A DNA stretch of 36,501 bases from Acidimicrobiia bacterium (GTDB lineage: Bacteria; Actinomycetota; Acidimicrobiia; Spongiisociales; Spongiisociaceae). The stretch lies in assembly GCA_009841075.1 (NCBI GenBank), contig VXMP01000050.1, positions 1 to 36,501 of the forward strand, in the 5' to 3' direction. Numbering within the stretch: the first letter of the stretch is position 1; every line of letters starts with the position of its first letter. Below the pieces are notes generated by a model. It saw nothing but the letters and a program-made list of their open reading frames with translations. It did no database searches and was not told the origin of the DNA. The translations under genes were made by a program, and so were the position numbers. Positions 8,546 through 16,036 of this stretch are shown here, in pieces.

Positions 8546-9680
8546 TTCTTTATGACCAGGCGGGGTGGCCGGAACTGAGGTGGGATCGTGGCCGGGTGGG
8601 GGAACTTCTGTCGGTGGTACGGTTTCAACAGGGGCGGCTGGTGGGTCGGATGCGGTACCTGGGTTTCGACCTGCAACAGGAGGCGGTGCTGGAGACCCTG
8701 ACCCAAGATGTTCAGAAGACCAGCGCCATCGAGGGGGAACGGCTCGATATTCGCCAAGTACGTTCTTCGGTGGCGAGTCGTATGGGATTGGACGCGGGCG
8801 GGGTGAGGGTGGAGGAACGGGTTGATGGGGTGGTGGAGATGATGCTCGACGCCACCGGAAACTACGCCGAACCGCTGACCAGAGAGCGACTATGGGGCTG
8901 GCAGGCCGCCCTTTTCCCCTCCGGATATAGTGGCCTGAGCCGGATCACGGTGGGCAACTGGAGGGACGACAGTACCGGACCGATGCAGGTGGTTTCCGGC
9001 CCGTTGGGTCGGGAACGGGTGCACTATCAAGCCCCGCCCGCCGCTCGCCTGGAACACGAAATGGCAATGTTCCTGGATTGGCTCAACACCGACGAAAACG
9101 CCGATTGGGTTATCCGGTCCGCCCTGGCCCATCTCTGGTTCGTGACGATACATCCCTTCTCAGACGGCAACGGTCGGGTGGCGAGGGCTATCGCCGACCT
9201 GTCCTTGGCCCGCTCTGAACAGAGCCCGCAGCGCTTCTACAGCATGTCTGCGCAGACTGCGCGGAACGCAACGACTACTACCGAATCCTGGAACAGACCC
9301 AGGCCGGCACCACCGACATAACCGCCTGGATGACCTGGTTCCTGGGCTGCCTGGAAAGGGCCGTCAAATCCGCAGACACCCTGTTCGAAGGCGTTCTCAC
9401 CCGAGCCAGGTTTTGGCGTAACGTCCGTCATCTCCCCCTTAACCATCGGCAACAGAAGGTTCTGACCTGCCTGCTCGACGGTTTCCAGGGAAAACTCACC
9501 ACCTCCAAATGGGCCAAGCTGGCCAAATGTTCCCAAGACACCGCCCTGCGTGACATTACCTACCTGGTTGACCGGCAAATCCTGACCCGGGGGCCTGCCG
9601 GAGGCCGCAGCACCCATTACCAACTCGACCCCCGCCAACTACGGGAGCACAGAATATCGGGTGGAGCTGACGGGATTTGA
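8533..9680 (+). pseudogene. Fic family AMP-transferase, DUF4172-Fic-HTH type, frameshifted
   Basis: Fic proteins transfer AMP (or related groups) from nucleotides to target proteins. The first frame (8533-9321) holds an N-terminal DUF4172-like part with the inhibitory motif TSAIEG (T63-G68, pattern S/TxxxEG/N) and a complete catalytic motif HPFSDGNGRVAR (207-218). Around 9256-9264 the frame breaks: the family sequence (MSAQ followed by ERNDYYRILEQTQAGTTDITAWMTWFLG) continues one frame over, consistent with loss of one base. The second frame runs to 9680 and encodes the rest of the Fic core and a helix-turn-helix region (QQKVLTCLL...SQDTALRDITYLVDRQILTRG). As read, the product ends after 262 aa with an unrelated Thr-rich tail and lacks the DNA-binding part. 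A sequencing error or a real inactivation are both possible. The stop codon lies inside tRNA-Ala on the other strand. Confidence 0.85.
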
Positions 9681-9734
9681 ACCCGTGACCTCTTGCATGC
9701 CATGCAAGCGCTCTGCCGGCTGAGCTACAGCCCC
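9662..9734 (-). tRNA. tRNA-Ala (anticodon GGC)
   Basis: 73 nt. The acceptor stem GGGGCTG pairs with CAGCTCC, the anticodon stem CTTGC/GCAAG encloses loop ATGGCAT with anticodon GGC, and the T-arm has the usual GTTC-like loop (GGGTTCAAATCCC). Discriminator A is followed by CCC, so CCA is not encoded. It lies 31 nt after rsfS and could be co-transcribed with it. Its 3' end overlaps the last 19 nt of the opposing fic reading frame. Confidence 0.95.
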
Positions 9735-9765
9735 GTGTTTCCTTCAGTTTACCAACCTGGTTGGG

Positions 9766-10197
9766 CTAGCTATGAGAATTGCAGGTATCTACGGGTTCCC
9801 AGGGGATTCTCGGGGCGTCTCCCCAGAGCCGTTCCAGGGCGTAGAACCGGCGGGCATCCTCCATAAGGATGTGCACCGCCAGGTCGCCGTAGTCGGCCAG
9901 CACCCATTCGCAGGTGTCCAGGCCTTCGATGCGGAGCTTGCGGCGTCCGTGCCCGCGCAGCCGTTGGTCTACCTCTTCGATCATGGTGCTGATCCGGCGC
10001 TTGGAGGCACCGGTGGCGATCACGAATACGTCCACGATGCCGATCAGATCCGACATGTCAAGGATCACTACCTCGCTCCCCTTCTTGGCGTCGATGGCAT
10101 CAGCCGCCACCTTGGCCAGGTCGGCCGGGCTGATTTCGACGTCTGTGGCGAGCTGTTCCTTGATGATTACCTTCCGGGTTGGCCGGGCTGAATCCAA
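9766..10197 (-). CDS. rsfS: ribosomal silencing factor RsfS
   Basis: 143 aa from TTG 10197. RsfS (Iojap family) binds ribosomal protein L14 and blocks subunit joining when nutrients are low. Family features seen: VVILDMSDLIGIVDVFVIATGASKRR, the RIEGL segment, WVLADYGDLAVHIL and the C-terminal FYALERLWGDAP. The N-terminal 15-20 residues are not conserved and the start is uncertain because no ATG or GTG lies nearby. It follows nadD by 31 nt, the standard bacterial pairing, and is followed by tRNA-Ala. Confidence 0.95.
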   Translation of the reverse strand: MDSARPTRKVIIKEQLATDVEISPADLAKVAADAIDAKKGSEVVILDMSDLIGIVDVFVIATGASKRRISTMIEEVDQRLRGHGRRKLRIEGLDTCEWVLADYGDLAVHILMEDARRFYALERLWGDAPRIPWEPVDTCNSHS

Positions 10198-10228
10198 GAT
10201 GATAGCCCCGCCCGTCGGGGTGCTCTAC

Positions 10229-10798
10229 TCATCCGAGATAGAGACGATGTTGTTGGATGTATTTTCTCACCTCCTCGGGGACCAAGAAGCGGAGGCTCTT
10301 TCCGGCGGCGGCCCGTTTGCGTAGGTAGGTGCCCGAGAGTTCCAGATGCGGAACATCCAGCCACCTCGCCCTGAGGTCTGGTACCTCATCCACCTGACTC
10401 CTACACACCCCCGGGCGGGGGGCTACCGCTACCTCCACCATCTTGAGTAGGTCATCGCTTCGATACCAGGATGATATCCGGGAGGCGGCATCCGCCCCCA
10501 GAATCAGGGTCAGATCGTGGTCGGCCGGCCCGGATACGGTGTCGAAGGTGTAGGTGGGGCCGGGGCGAACCACTTCTCGGTCGTCGCACTTCAGATAGGA
10601 CACCGGATCGGTTGCCGCCTTGGTCATAGCCCAACGATGGTGGGCCGGACTGAGGTCGGTCCCTTGTTTCTGCCAGGGTATGCCCGCCGGTACCAGCCAA
10701 ACCTCATCCAGGCCTAGTTGACGGTAGGCCGCCTCCGCAATCACCAGATGGACCAGATGGGGAGGGTCGAAGGTGCCTCCGAACAGACCGATACGCAT
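10229..10798 (-). CDS. nadD: nicotinate-nucleotide adenylyltransferase
   Basis: 189 aa. Transfers AMP to nicotinate mononucleotide in NAD synthesis. The nucleotidyltransferase fold is clear: GGTFDPPHLVHL at residues 7-18, then VWLVPAGIPWQK, LILGADA and a C-terminal LSGTYLRKR. Two signatures are altered: the HxGH motif reads HLVH, with Val for Gly, and the ISSTxxR motif reads LSGTYLR. The overall length and the neighbour rsfS still support NadD. The start ATG 10798 is preceded by a TAGCCT box 6 nt upstream, which suggests a leaderless transcript, though GAGGT just before it could act as a weak SD. Upstream lies the M23-like gene on the same strand, 21 nt away. Confidence 0.93.
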   Translation of the reverse strand: MRIGLFGGTFDPPHLVHLVIAEAAYRQLGLDEVWLVPAGIPWQKQGTDLSPAHHRWAMTKAATDPVSYLKCDDREVVRPGPTYTFDTVSGPADHDLTLILGADAASRISSWYRSDDLLKMVEVAVAPRPGVCRSQVDEVPDLRARWLDVPHLELSGTYLRKRAAAGKSLRFLVPEEVRKYIQQHRLYLG

Positions 10799-10804
10799 TA
10801 CCTC

Positions 10805-10810
10805 AGGCTA
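10805..10810 (-). promoter_or_regulatory. nadD -10 box (leaderless candidate)
   Basis: TAGCCT on the minus strand ends 6 nt before the nadD ATG. It matches TANNNT at the spacing seen for leaderless actinobacterial genes. No -35 element is recognisable. Confidence 0.35.
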
Positions 10811-10819
10811 CCCGTCATC

Positions 10820-11326
10820 TCACCACACCCCGGTCAAACGTAGCCCGGCCGAGGGAGGGCGGGCCAGGCAGCCCAGGATCGGCTCGGGATCGAGATAGGT
10901 ACCGTCCAACCGAACCGAGAAATGCAGCCCGTCGTGTTCCGGGTGGGATCCGATGACCGCGATCACCGACCCGCGTCCCACCTGCTGTCCCTGATGAACG
11001 GTGAGGGTCTCCAGGTAGGAGTAGCTGGTCCTCAGCCCGCCCCCGTGGTCGATGGTCACCGTCAGATTATCCGTCACCTGCCCGGCGAAGACCACCCGTC
11101 CTGCGGCGGCGGCGTGTACCAACCCGTCCCGATCACCCTGGTAGTCGATCCCCCAATGTCCCTTATAGCCTGGCCCTGGGGCGAAGTCGGCGCTTATATA
11201 TCCAGCGGACGGAGGGGACAACCCCACACAGGATCGGCCTGCCGACAGGTCACCCCGGGCTGCTCCGGCAATCAGTACCGGGCCGACCAGGCAGCCGATC
11301 AGAACTATCCGCCGCAGAATCATCAT
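10820..11326 (-). CDS. secreted LytM/M23-fold protein with altered active site
   Basis: 168 aa. The start is ATG 11326, with GAGGAG 8 nt before it, followed by a signal peptide (ILRRIVLIGCLVGPVLIAGAARG). The rest is an M23 endopeptidase (LytM) fold: GHWGIDYQ carries the zinc ligands His and Asp, and GLHFSVR carries the third ligand. However, the first His of the HxH pair is Gly here, and the second catalytic His, normally in a YxHL motif, is Tyr (YSYL). So the zinc site looks intact while both catalytic histidines are missing, which suggests a non-catalytic binding or regulatory role at the cell wall. Similar degenerate M23 proteins are, as I recall, common in Actinobacteria. It lies 21 nt upstream of nadD on the same strand and is divergent from trkA. 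Confidence 0.85.
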   Translation of the reverse strand: MMILRRIVLIGCLVGPVLIAGAARGDLSAGRSCVGLSPPSAGYISADFAPGPGYKGHWGIDYQGDRDGLVHAAAAGRVVFAGQVTDNLTVTIDHGGGLRTSYSYLETLTVHQGQQVGRGSVIAVIGSHPEHDGLHFSVRLDGTYLDPEPILGCLARPPSAGLRLTGVW

Positions 11327-11550
11327 CGAACAAACTCCTCGCCTCCCGCCGCTCTTCGAAATTATCGGCGCACCCTGGTAACCGGTTATGAACGTAATCA
11401 AACTTCCAACCAATTTGGAGTTACCGATGGGTAACGTATCGCGAGTTTCGGGCGTCGGCTACCCCCTTGTTGGAACACTCGGTTCTTTTGAAGGTGAGCG
11501 CCCCCTCCGGATTAGTATTACCTTGAATCAAGCCGGAGTAAGAACCGTAG
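11327..11550. promoter_or_regulatory. divergent intergenic region between the M23-like gene and trkA
   Basis: 224 nt without a gene, which must hold both promoters. It contains the palindrome TAACCGGTTA (11379-11388) and a perfect hairpin or operator-like repeat GTTACC-GATG-GGTAAC (11420-11435). A possible trkA -10 box TAGTAT lies near 11513. The two palindromes share the TAACC core, so they may be sites for one regulator. Confidence 0.35.
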
Positions 11551-12879
11551 ATGCGCATCGTTGTGGTGGGAGCGGGGGCGGTGGGAAGCTACATCGCCGA
11601 ACGCCTGTCGATCGAGGGTCAGGATGTAGTGGTGATCGACATCGACCCCCGCCGAGCCGAAGAGCTGAGACAGCGTATCGACGCACTGGTCATCGTGGGT
11701 AACGGGGCCAGCAGCACCACCCTCGAAGAAGCCGATATCGGCCAGGCCCAGGTTCTGCTCGCCGTCACCTCCAGCGACGGTGCCAACATCATGGCCTGTC
11801 ACACCGCCAAGAAAATGGGGGTGGAAAGGGCTATCGCCCGGGTGCAGGACACCGAACTACGGGTGGGCCTTGACGGGATCGGCGTTGACACGGTCATCGA
11901 TCCGGTGGAAACGGCCGCCAAGGAGATAACCACCTTGGTGCTGGAATCCGGGCTCAGCGAGCTGATCGAGTTAGGAGATGGCCAACTCGCCCTGGTCGGA
12001 GGGACGGTCACCTCCGCCTCGCCTCTGGTGGGAGTGGCTCTGAAAAACGTACCCCCACGCCAAAATTTCAGCTGGTTGGCCATCGCCGTGGTTCGCAACG
12101 GTAAAACGGTGGTAGCGCATGGCGACACGATGGTGGAAGAAGGGGATCACCTGCTCCTGATGGTGAAGAAGAAAAACGTACACCGCGCCAAGGCGATGAT
12201 CGGAATCCGCTACCAGGACATCCGCCGGGTTCTGATCATAGGAACTACCCGAGTGGCACAGCTCACCACCCGCACCTTGGTTAAGGCCGGCATGGAGGTG
12301 GTGGTGATCGACCCGGACGAGGCCCGATGCAGACAGGTGGCCGAAGCGATTTCCTCGGCGCTGGTCATCTCCGCCGATCCCACCGACCCGGCCGTTTTCA
12401 GCGAGCTCGACCTCAATCAGAACGACTCGGTGGTGGCCCTGACCGGGCTGGACTCGATGAACTTGATCCCCTGTCTGGTCGCCAAGGCGATGGGGGCCGC
12501 CACCACCATCAGCCGGGTCACCCGGATGAACTATGTGGGGCTGCTGGCCGGTATCGGGGTGGACACCACCGTATCCACGCGTCTGGCGGCGGCGGCGTCC
12601 ATCCTGCAGTTCGTCCGGCGGGGTGAGGTCTTTTCGGTGACCACCTTCTCGGACACCGACGCCGAGGTGATCGAGTTGGAGGTGCAACCCGGATCTCAGG
12701 CGTTGGGTCGCTCCCTGCTGGAACTCCCCCTTCCCATCGGGATGGTGATCGGAGGAATGGTCCGAGGCGACATCGCCTTCGTCCCCTCCGGATCAACCAC
12801 TATCGAAGCCCATGACATCCTGATCATCTTCACCGTTCCCGATGCCAGAGAAGCAGTAGAGTTGATGTTTGCGGCGTGA
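11551..12879 (+). CDS. trkA: Trk potassium uptake regulator TrkA
   Basis: 442 aa, a full-length duplicated TrkA: RCK_N (about 1-118), RCK_C (137-218), a second RCK_N (225-345) and a second RCK_C (360-442). It forms the cytoplasmic gating ring of the Trk potassium transporter and responds to NAD(H) or ATP. The first nucleotide-binding loop is intact (GAGAVG, with the acidic VVVIDID after strand 2). The second reads GTTRVA and has lost the middle glycine, so only the first half may bind nucleotide well. Its TGA overlaps the GTG of trkH by 4 nt, so the two are translationally coupled. GGAG lies 12 nt before the ATG, a rather long distance. Confidence 0.95.
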   Translation: MRIVVVGAGAVGSYIAERLSIEGQDVVVIDIDPRRAEELRQRIDALVIVGNGASSTTLEEADIGQAQVLLAVTSSDGANIMACHTAKKMGVERAIARVQDTELRVGLDGIGVDTVIDPVETAAKEITTLVLESGLSELIELGDGQLALVGGTVTSASPLVGVALKNVPPRQNFSWLAIAVVRNGKTVVAHGDTMVEEGDHLLLMVKKKNVHRAKAMIGIRYQDIRRVLIIGTTRVAQLTTRTLVKAGMEVVVIDPDEARCRQVAEAISSALVISADPTDPAVFSELDLNQNDSVVALTGLDSMNLIPCLVAKAMGAATTISRVTRMNYVGLLAGIGVDTTVSTRLAAAASILQFVRRGEVFSVTTFSDTDAEVIELEVQPGSQALGRSLLELPLPIGMVIGGMVRGDIAFVPSGSTTIEAHDILIIFTVPDAREAVELMFAA

Positions 12880-14411
12880 GTCACCGTCCGACTAAACCGA
12901 CCCGCACTCCCCGGCTGCTGAGCCTGACCAGATCAGACCGATTCTTCGGGCTGCGGCAGGTTCCCATGCTGAGACGAGTGGCCTATGTGATCGGGGCGGT
13001 AGTAGTGGCAGCCGGATTGGCCATGCTGCCGGCGGCGGTCACCTCACTCATCTATGGCGAACGGGAAACGGCCGGGCTGATCACCTTGGCGGCGCTGATT
13101 ACGGCGCTGGCCGGGTTGTTGAGCTGGCGAGGGGTGGGCCGTTCCGGAACCCTTACCACCAAGGAAGGGTTCGCCTCGGTGGGGCTGGCCTGGTTCGCCA
13201 TGTCCATTTTCGGGATGCTCCCCTACCTGCTGACCGGCTCGATCGACAACCTCACCAACGCCTTCTTCGAAACTGTTTCCGGCTTCACCACCACCGGGGC
13301 TTCGCTGGTGTCCGACCCCTCCGAGCTGCCCCGGGGGATTATTATGTGGCGCTCTACTACCCAATGGCTGGGAGGTATGGGGGTGATCGTCCTGTCGCTG
13401 GCGGTTCTTCCGCTACTCGGTACCGGAGGAGTTCAGCTGGCCCGGGCCGAATCGCCCGGACCCGAACCGGATCGGCTCACCCCTCGGTTCCGCGAGACCG
13501 CCAAGCGCCTCTGGCTGCTCTATGCCCTGTTAACCCTGGTGGAAACCGGACTGCTTTGGGCGGGCGATATGACCCTTTTCGAAGCCATCAACCACTCCCT
13601 GACCACCATGTCCACCGGCGGGTTCGGAACCGAAGCCTCTTCCATCGACAGCTACAGCCCCTATGTGCAGTGGGTGGTGATCGGCTTCATGTTCTTGGCC
13701 GGAACCTCGTTCGCCCTGCACTTTCGGGCGGTTCAGAATCCGGGACAGTATCTGAAGAACACCGAGTTCCGACTGTTCGCCCTGGTTCTGGCGGTGGCAA
13801 CGCTGATTATCGCCATCGGGATATGGGGCCAGGAGTCGGCGGCGGACACCATCCGCGATGCCTTGTTCACCGCCTTGGCCCTGGTGACCACCACCGGTTT
13901 CGCCACCGCCGATTTCGGTGCCTGGATTCCGGCCTTGCAGCTGTTTGTGGTGGGCCTGATGTTCATAGGAGGGATGGCCGGTTCAACCGCCGGAGGCATC
14001 AAGATATACCGGATGGGGGTTCTGGTTCGGGCCGCCTCCGCCGACCTCCGACGCCTGGTCTACCCCAGGGGTATTTTTGTGGTGCGATTCGGTGCCAATC
14101 GGGTCCACGAGCCGGTCATCGAGAGCGTCCAGTCGTTTTTCCTGTTTTTCATGTTCCTGTTTATGACCGGGACGTTTCTTCTGGGCGGGTTGGGGGCCGT
14201 CTTCGGACCGGAACTTGGCCTGGTGGAGGCCGCCTCCGCCACCGCCAGCGCGCTGGGAAACATCGGCCCGGCGCTGGGGGAAATGGGGCCTTCCGGCAAC
14301 TACGCCGCTCTAACCCAGCCGGGCAAATGGCTGCTTTCTCTGCTGATGATCGCCGGTCGTCTGGAACTTTTCCCGGTTCTGCTGCTCTTCACCCGATCGC
14401 TGTGGCGCTGA
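12876..14411 (+). CDS. trkH: Trk potassium uptake membrane protein TrkH
   Basis: 511 aa. Integral membrane K+-translocating subunit. The four pore loops of the TrkH/KtrB fold are visible, each with a selectivity-filter glycine: SGFTTTGAS, MSTGGFGT, TTTGFATADFG and ALGNIGPALG. About ten membrane segments surround them. Starts at GTG within the trkA stop (GTGA overlap). Together with TrkA it makes a complete potassium uptake system. It ends 9 nt from the convergent VOC gene, with no obvious terminator between them. Confidence 0.95.
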   Translation: MSHRPTKPTRTPRLLSLTRSDRFFGLRQVPMLRRVAYVIGAVVVAAGLAMLPAAVTSLIYGERETAGLITLAALITALAGLLSWRGVGRSGTLTTKEGFASVGLAWFAMSIFGMLPYLLTGSIDNLTNAFFETVSGFTTTGASLVSDPSELPRGIIMWRSTTQWLGGMGVIVLSLAVLPLLGTGGVQLARAESPGPEPDRLTPRFRETAKRLWLLYALLTLVETGLLWAGDMTLFEAINHSLTTMSTGGFGTEASSIDSYSPYVQWVVIGFMFLAGTSFALHFRAVQNPGQYLKNTEFRLFALVLAVATLIIAIGIWGQESAADTIRDALFTALALVTTTGFATADFGAWIPALQLFVVGLMFIGGMAGSTAGGIKIYRMGVLVRAASADLRRLVYPRGIFVVRFGANRVHEPVIESVQSFFLFFMFLFMTGTFLLGGLGAVFGPELGLVEAASATASALGNIGPALGEMGPSGNYAALTQPGKWLLSLLMIAGRLELFPVLLLFTRSLWR

Positions 14412-14420
14412 GAAATTGGT

Positions 14421-14807
14421 TCATAATTCCTGGTAGATCAGGATGAGGTTTCCGCAGGTGTCATTGAAGACAGCGTGGATGACCGGACCGGCCGGGGTTG
14501 GTTCCATAGTGAACACCACCCCGAGCTTCTTCAGCCGCTCATACTCTTTATGAATGTCATCGACCGCAAACGCCGCATGCGGTATACCCTGTTCAAAGAT
14601 CCCGTCCTGGTAGGCCTTGGCAACCGGGTTGTCGTTTGGTTCGAGTAACAGCTCGATGTCCTCGGGTCCTTCGGGGGAGACCACGGTCAGCCACTTAAAC
14701 TCCCCCACCGGAAAGTCCTGCTTCTTGACGAACCCCAGAACCTCGGTGTAGAACCTGAGGGCCTGGTCCTGGTCGTTTACATGGATGCCGGCGAGTCGGA
14801 TCTTCAA
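14421..14807 (-). CDS. VOC (glyoxalase/bleomycin-resistance fold) family protein
   Basis: 128 aa, a single vicinal-oxygen-chelate domain made of two beta-alpha-beta-beta-beta modules (LAGIHVNDQDQALRFYTEVLGF and HAAFAVDDIHKEYERLKKLG). Probable metal ligands are His9, Glu52 and His77; the usual fourth ligand near GNLILIYQ is not an obvious Glu. VOC enzymes include glyoxalases, dioxygenases and thiol transferases, and nothing here fixes the substrate. Starts at ATG 14807, 113 nt after proB on the same strand; no good SD is visible. It lies where proA would be expected in the canonical actinobacterial order. Confidence 0.88.
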   Translation of the reverse strand: MKIRLAGIHVNDQDQALRFYTEVLGFVKKQDFPVGEFKWLTVVSPEGPEDIELLLEPNDNPVAKAYQDGIFEQGIPHAAFAVDDIHKEYERLKKLGVVFTMEPTPAGPVIHAVFNDTCGNLILIYQEL

Positions 14808-14920
14808 CGGGTTACCCTGTCTTTCTACTCATCAAACCGAGTGGTATCGGTTTTGCACCCAAATATGGTAGCCAAGTCGGTCATAGCCCTCCCGCTGTCC
14901 ATCTGTTGATGCGGGCGGCT

Positions 14921-16036
14921 TCAATCGACCAGCAAGACCACCATACGGTCGCGGTGGATAACCTCGGCGGTCTGTCCGGTGTCGGTGCTTCGCTTCCCGA
15001 TCCGGCCCTTGATCTCCTCCGATCCCGAGCCGACCAGCCCCTTTCCGACCAGCTCCCCCGCCGGACTACGTACTTCTACCAAAGCCCCGGCCGCAAACTC
15101 GCCCTCCAGATGGGTGATCCCGACCGGCAATAAGGAGCTACCGCCGCTTACCAGTGCCCGGACCGCCCCCTGGTCGATCCGAAGGGTTCCGCTCGGTTGC
15201 TCTCCGAAGGCCAGCCACAGCTTCCAGGCCGACAGTTTGGTGCGTCCCGGCACCACGTAGGTTCCGGTGGGTTCGCCACGGATGATGGCTTCGATGACCT
15301 CCAGGCTGCCCGAGGGGGCTATGACGGTGGGAATACCCGACCAGGCCGCCATCCGGGCCGCCTTGACCTTGGTGCCGACCCCTCCCGACCCCACCGGCCC
15401 GGGCGCTCCCGATGCCACCTTATCCAGGATCGAATCACGATGCCTGACCAGTGGGATGGGCGCCCCTTCGCCGGAGCGTGGATCGGCCGTATAGAGGCCG
15501 TCGGTGTCGGTGAGCAGCACCAATAGACCCGCACTGACCAGGTGGGCAACAATCGCCGACAGCCGATCGTTGTCTCCCATCTTCCAACCGTGTATGGCTA
15601 CCGTGTCGTTTTCGTTGACCACCGGCACAATGGAGTGCTCCAGCATGCGGTTCAGGGTGCCCCGGGCGTGAAGATATTGGGCTCGGGTCTGCAGGACGTC
15701 GACGGTTAACAACACCTGACCCACCTGTCGACCTGAAGAAGGCAGCACCCGGCTGTAGTAGGACATCAGCCGGGTCTGGCCTACCGCCGCCGCTACCTGC
15801 AGGTCGGTGGTGTCGGTCGGCCCCTTGGGAAGGGCAGCAGTACCCGCGGCGACGGCACCGGAGGAGACCAGTACGGCCGGGTGACCCGCCTTCCACAGGT
15901 AATCGACCTGTTCGGCTACCCGTTCGATGGCCGGTTGGTTGACGCTCCCGTCCGGATGGGTGAGGCTGGACGACCCCACTTTGAGCACGATCGGCAAACC
16001 CGGCGGCGGGGCCTGAGGGCGGTTGAGGTCACTCAT
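14921..16036 (-). CDS. proB: glutamate 5-kinase
   Basis: 371 aa. First enzyme of proline synthesis, phosphorylating glutamate at the gamma-carboxyl. It has an amino-acid-kinase domain (KVGSSSLT near the start, VLVSSGAVAAG, VPVVNENDTVA, GVGTKVKAARMA) and a C-terminal PUA domain (about 285-371, with LLPVGITHLEGEFAAGALVEV). The nucleotide and glutamate motifs look intact and the length is normal. The start ATG overlaps the obgE stop by 8 nt. The partner gene proA, which usually follows, is absent from the window. Confidence 0.95.
   Translation of the reverse strand: MSDLNRPQAPPPGLPIVLKVGSSSLTHPDGSVNQPAIERVAEQVDYLWKAGHPAVLVSSGAVAAGTAALPKGPTDTTDLQVAAAVGQTRLMSYYSRVLPSSGRQVGQVLLTVDVLQTRAQYLHARGTLNRMLEHSIVPVVNENDTVAIHGWKMGDNDRLSAIVAHLVSAGLLVLLTDTDGLYTADPRSGEGAPIPLVRHRDSILDKVASGAPGPVGSGGVGTKVKAARMAAWSGIPTVIAPSGSLEVIEAIIRGEPTGTYVVPGRTKLSAWKLWLAFGEQPSGTLRIDQGAVRALVSGGSSLLPVGITHLEGEFAAGALVEVRSPAGELVGKGLVGSGSEEIKGRIGKRSTDTGQTAEVIHRDRMVVLLVD

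Noticed and set aside
9752-9764. CCAACC-T-GGTTGG palindrome between rsfS and tRNA-Ala as a terminator
   Set aside because: The loop is one base and no U tract follows on either strand, so a functional stem is doubtful.
13346-14446. 366-codon plus-strand frame overlapping trkH
   Set aside because: It is a shifted frame of trkH with Arg/Gly-rich composition and no domain; the trkH frame has all four pore motifs.
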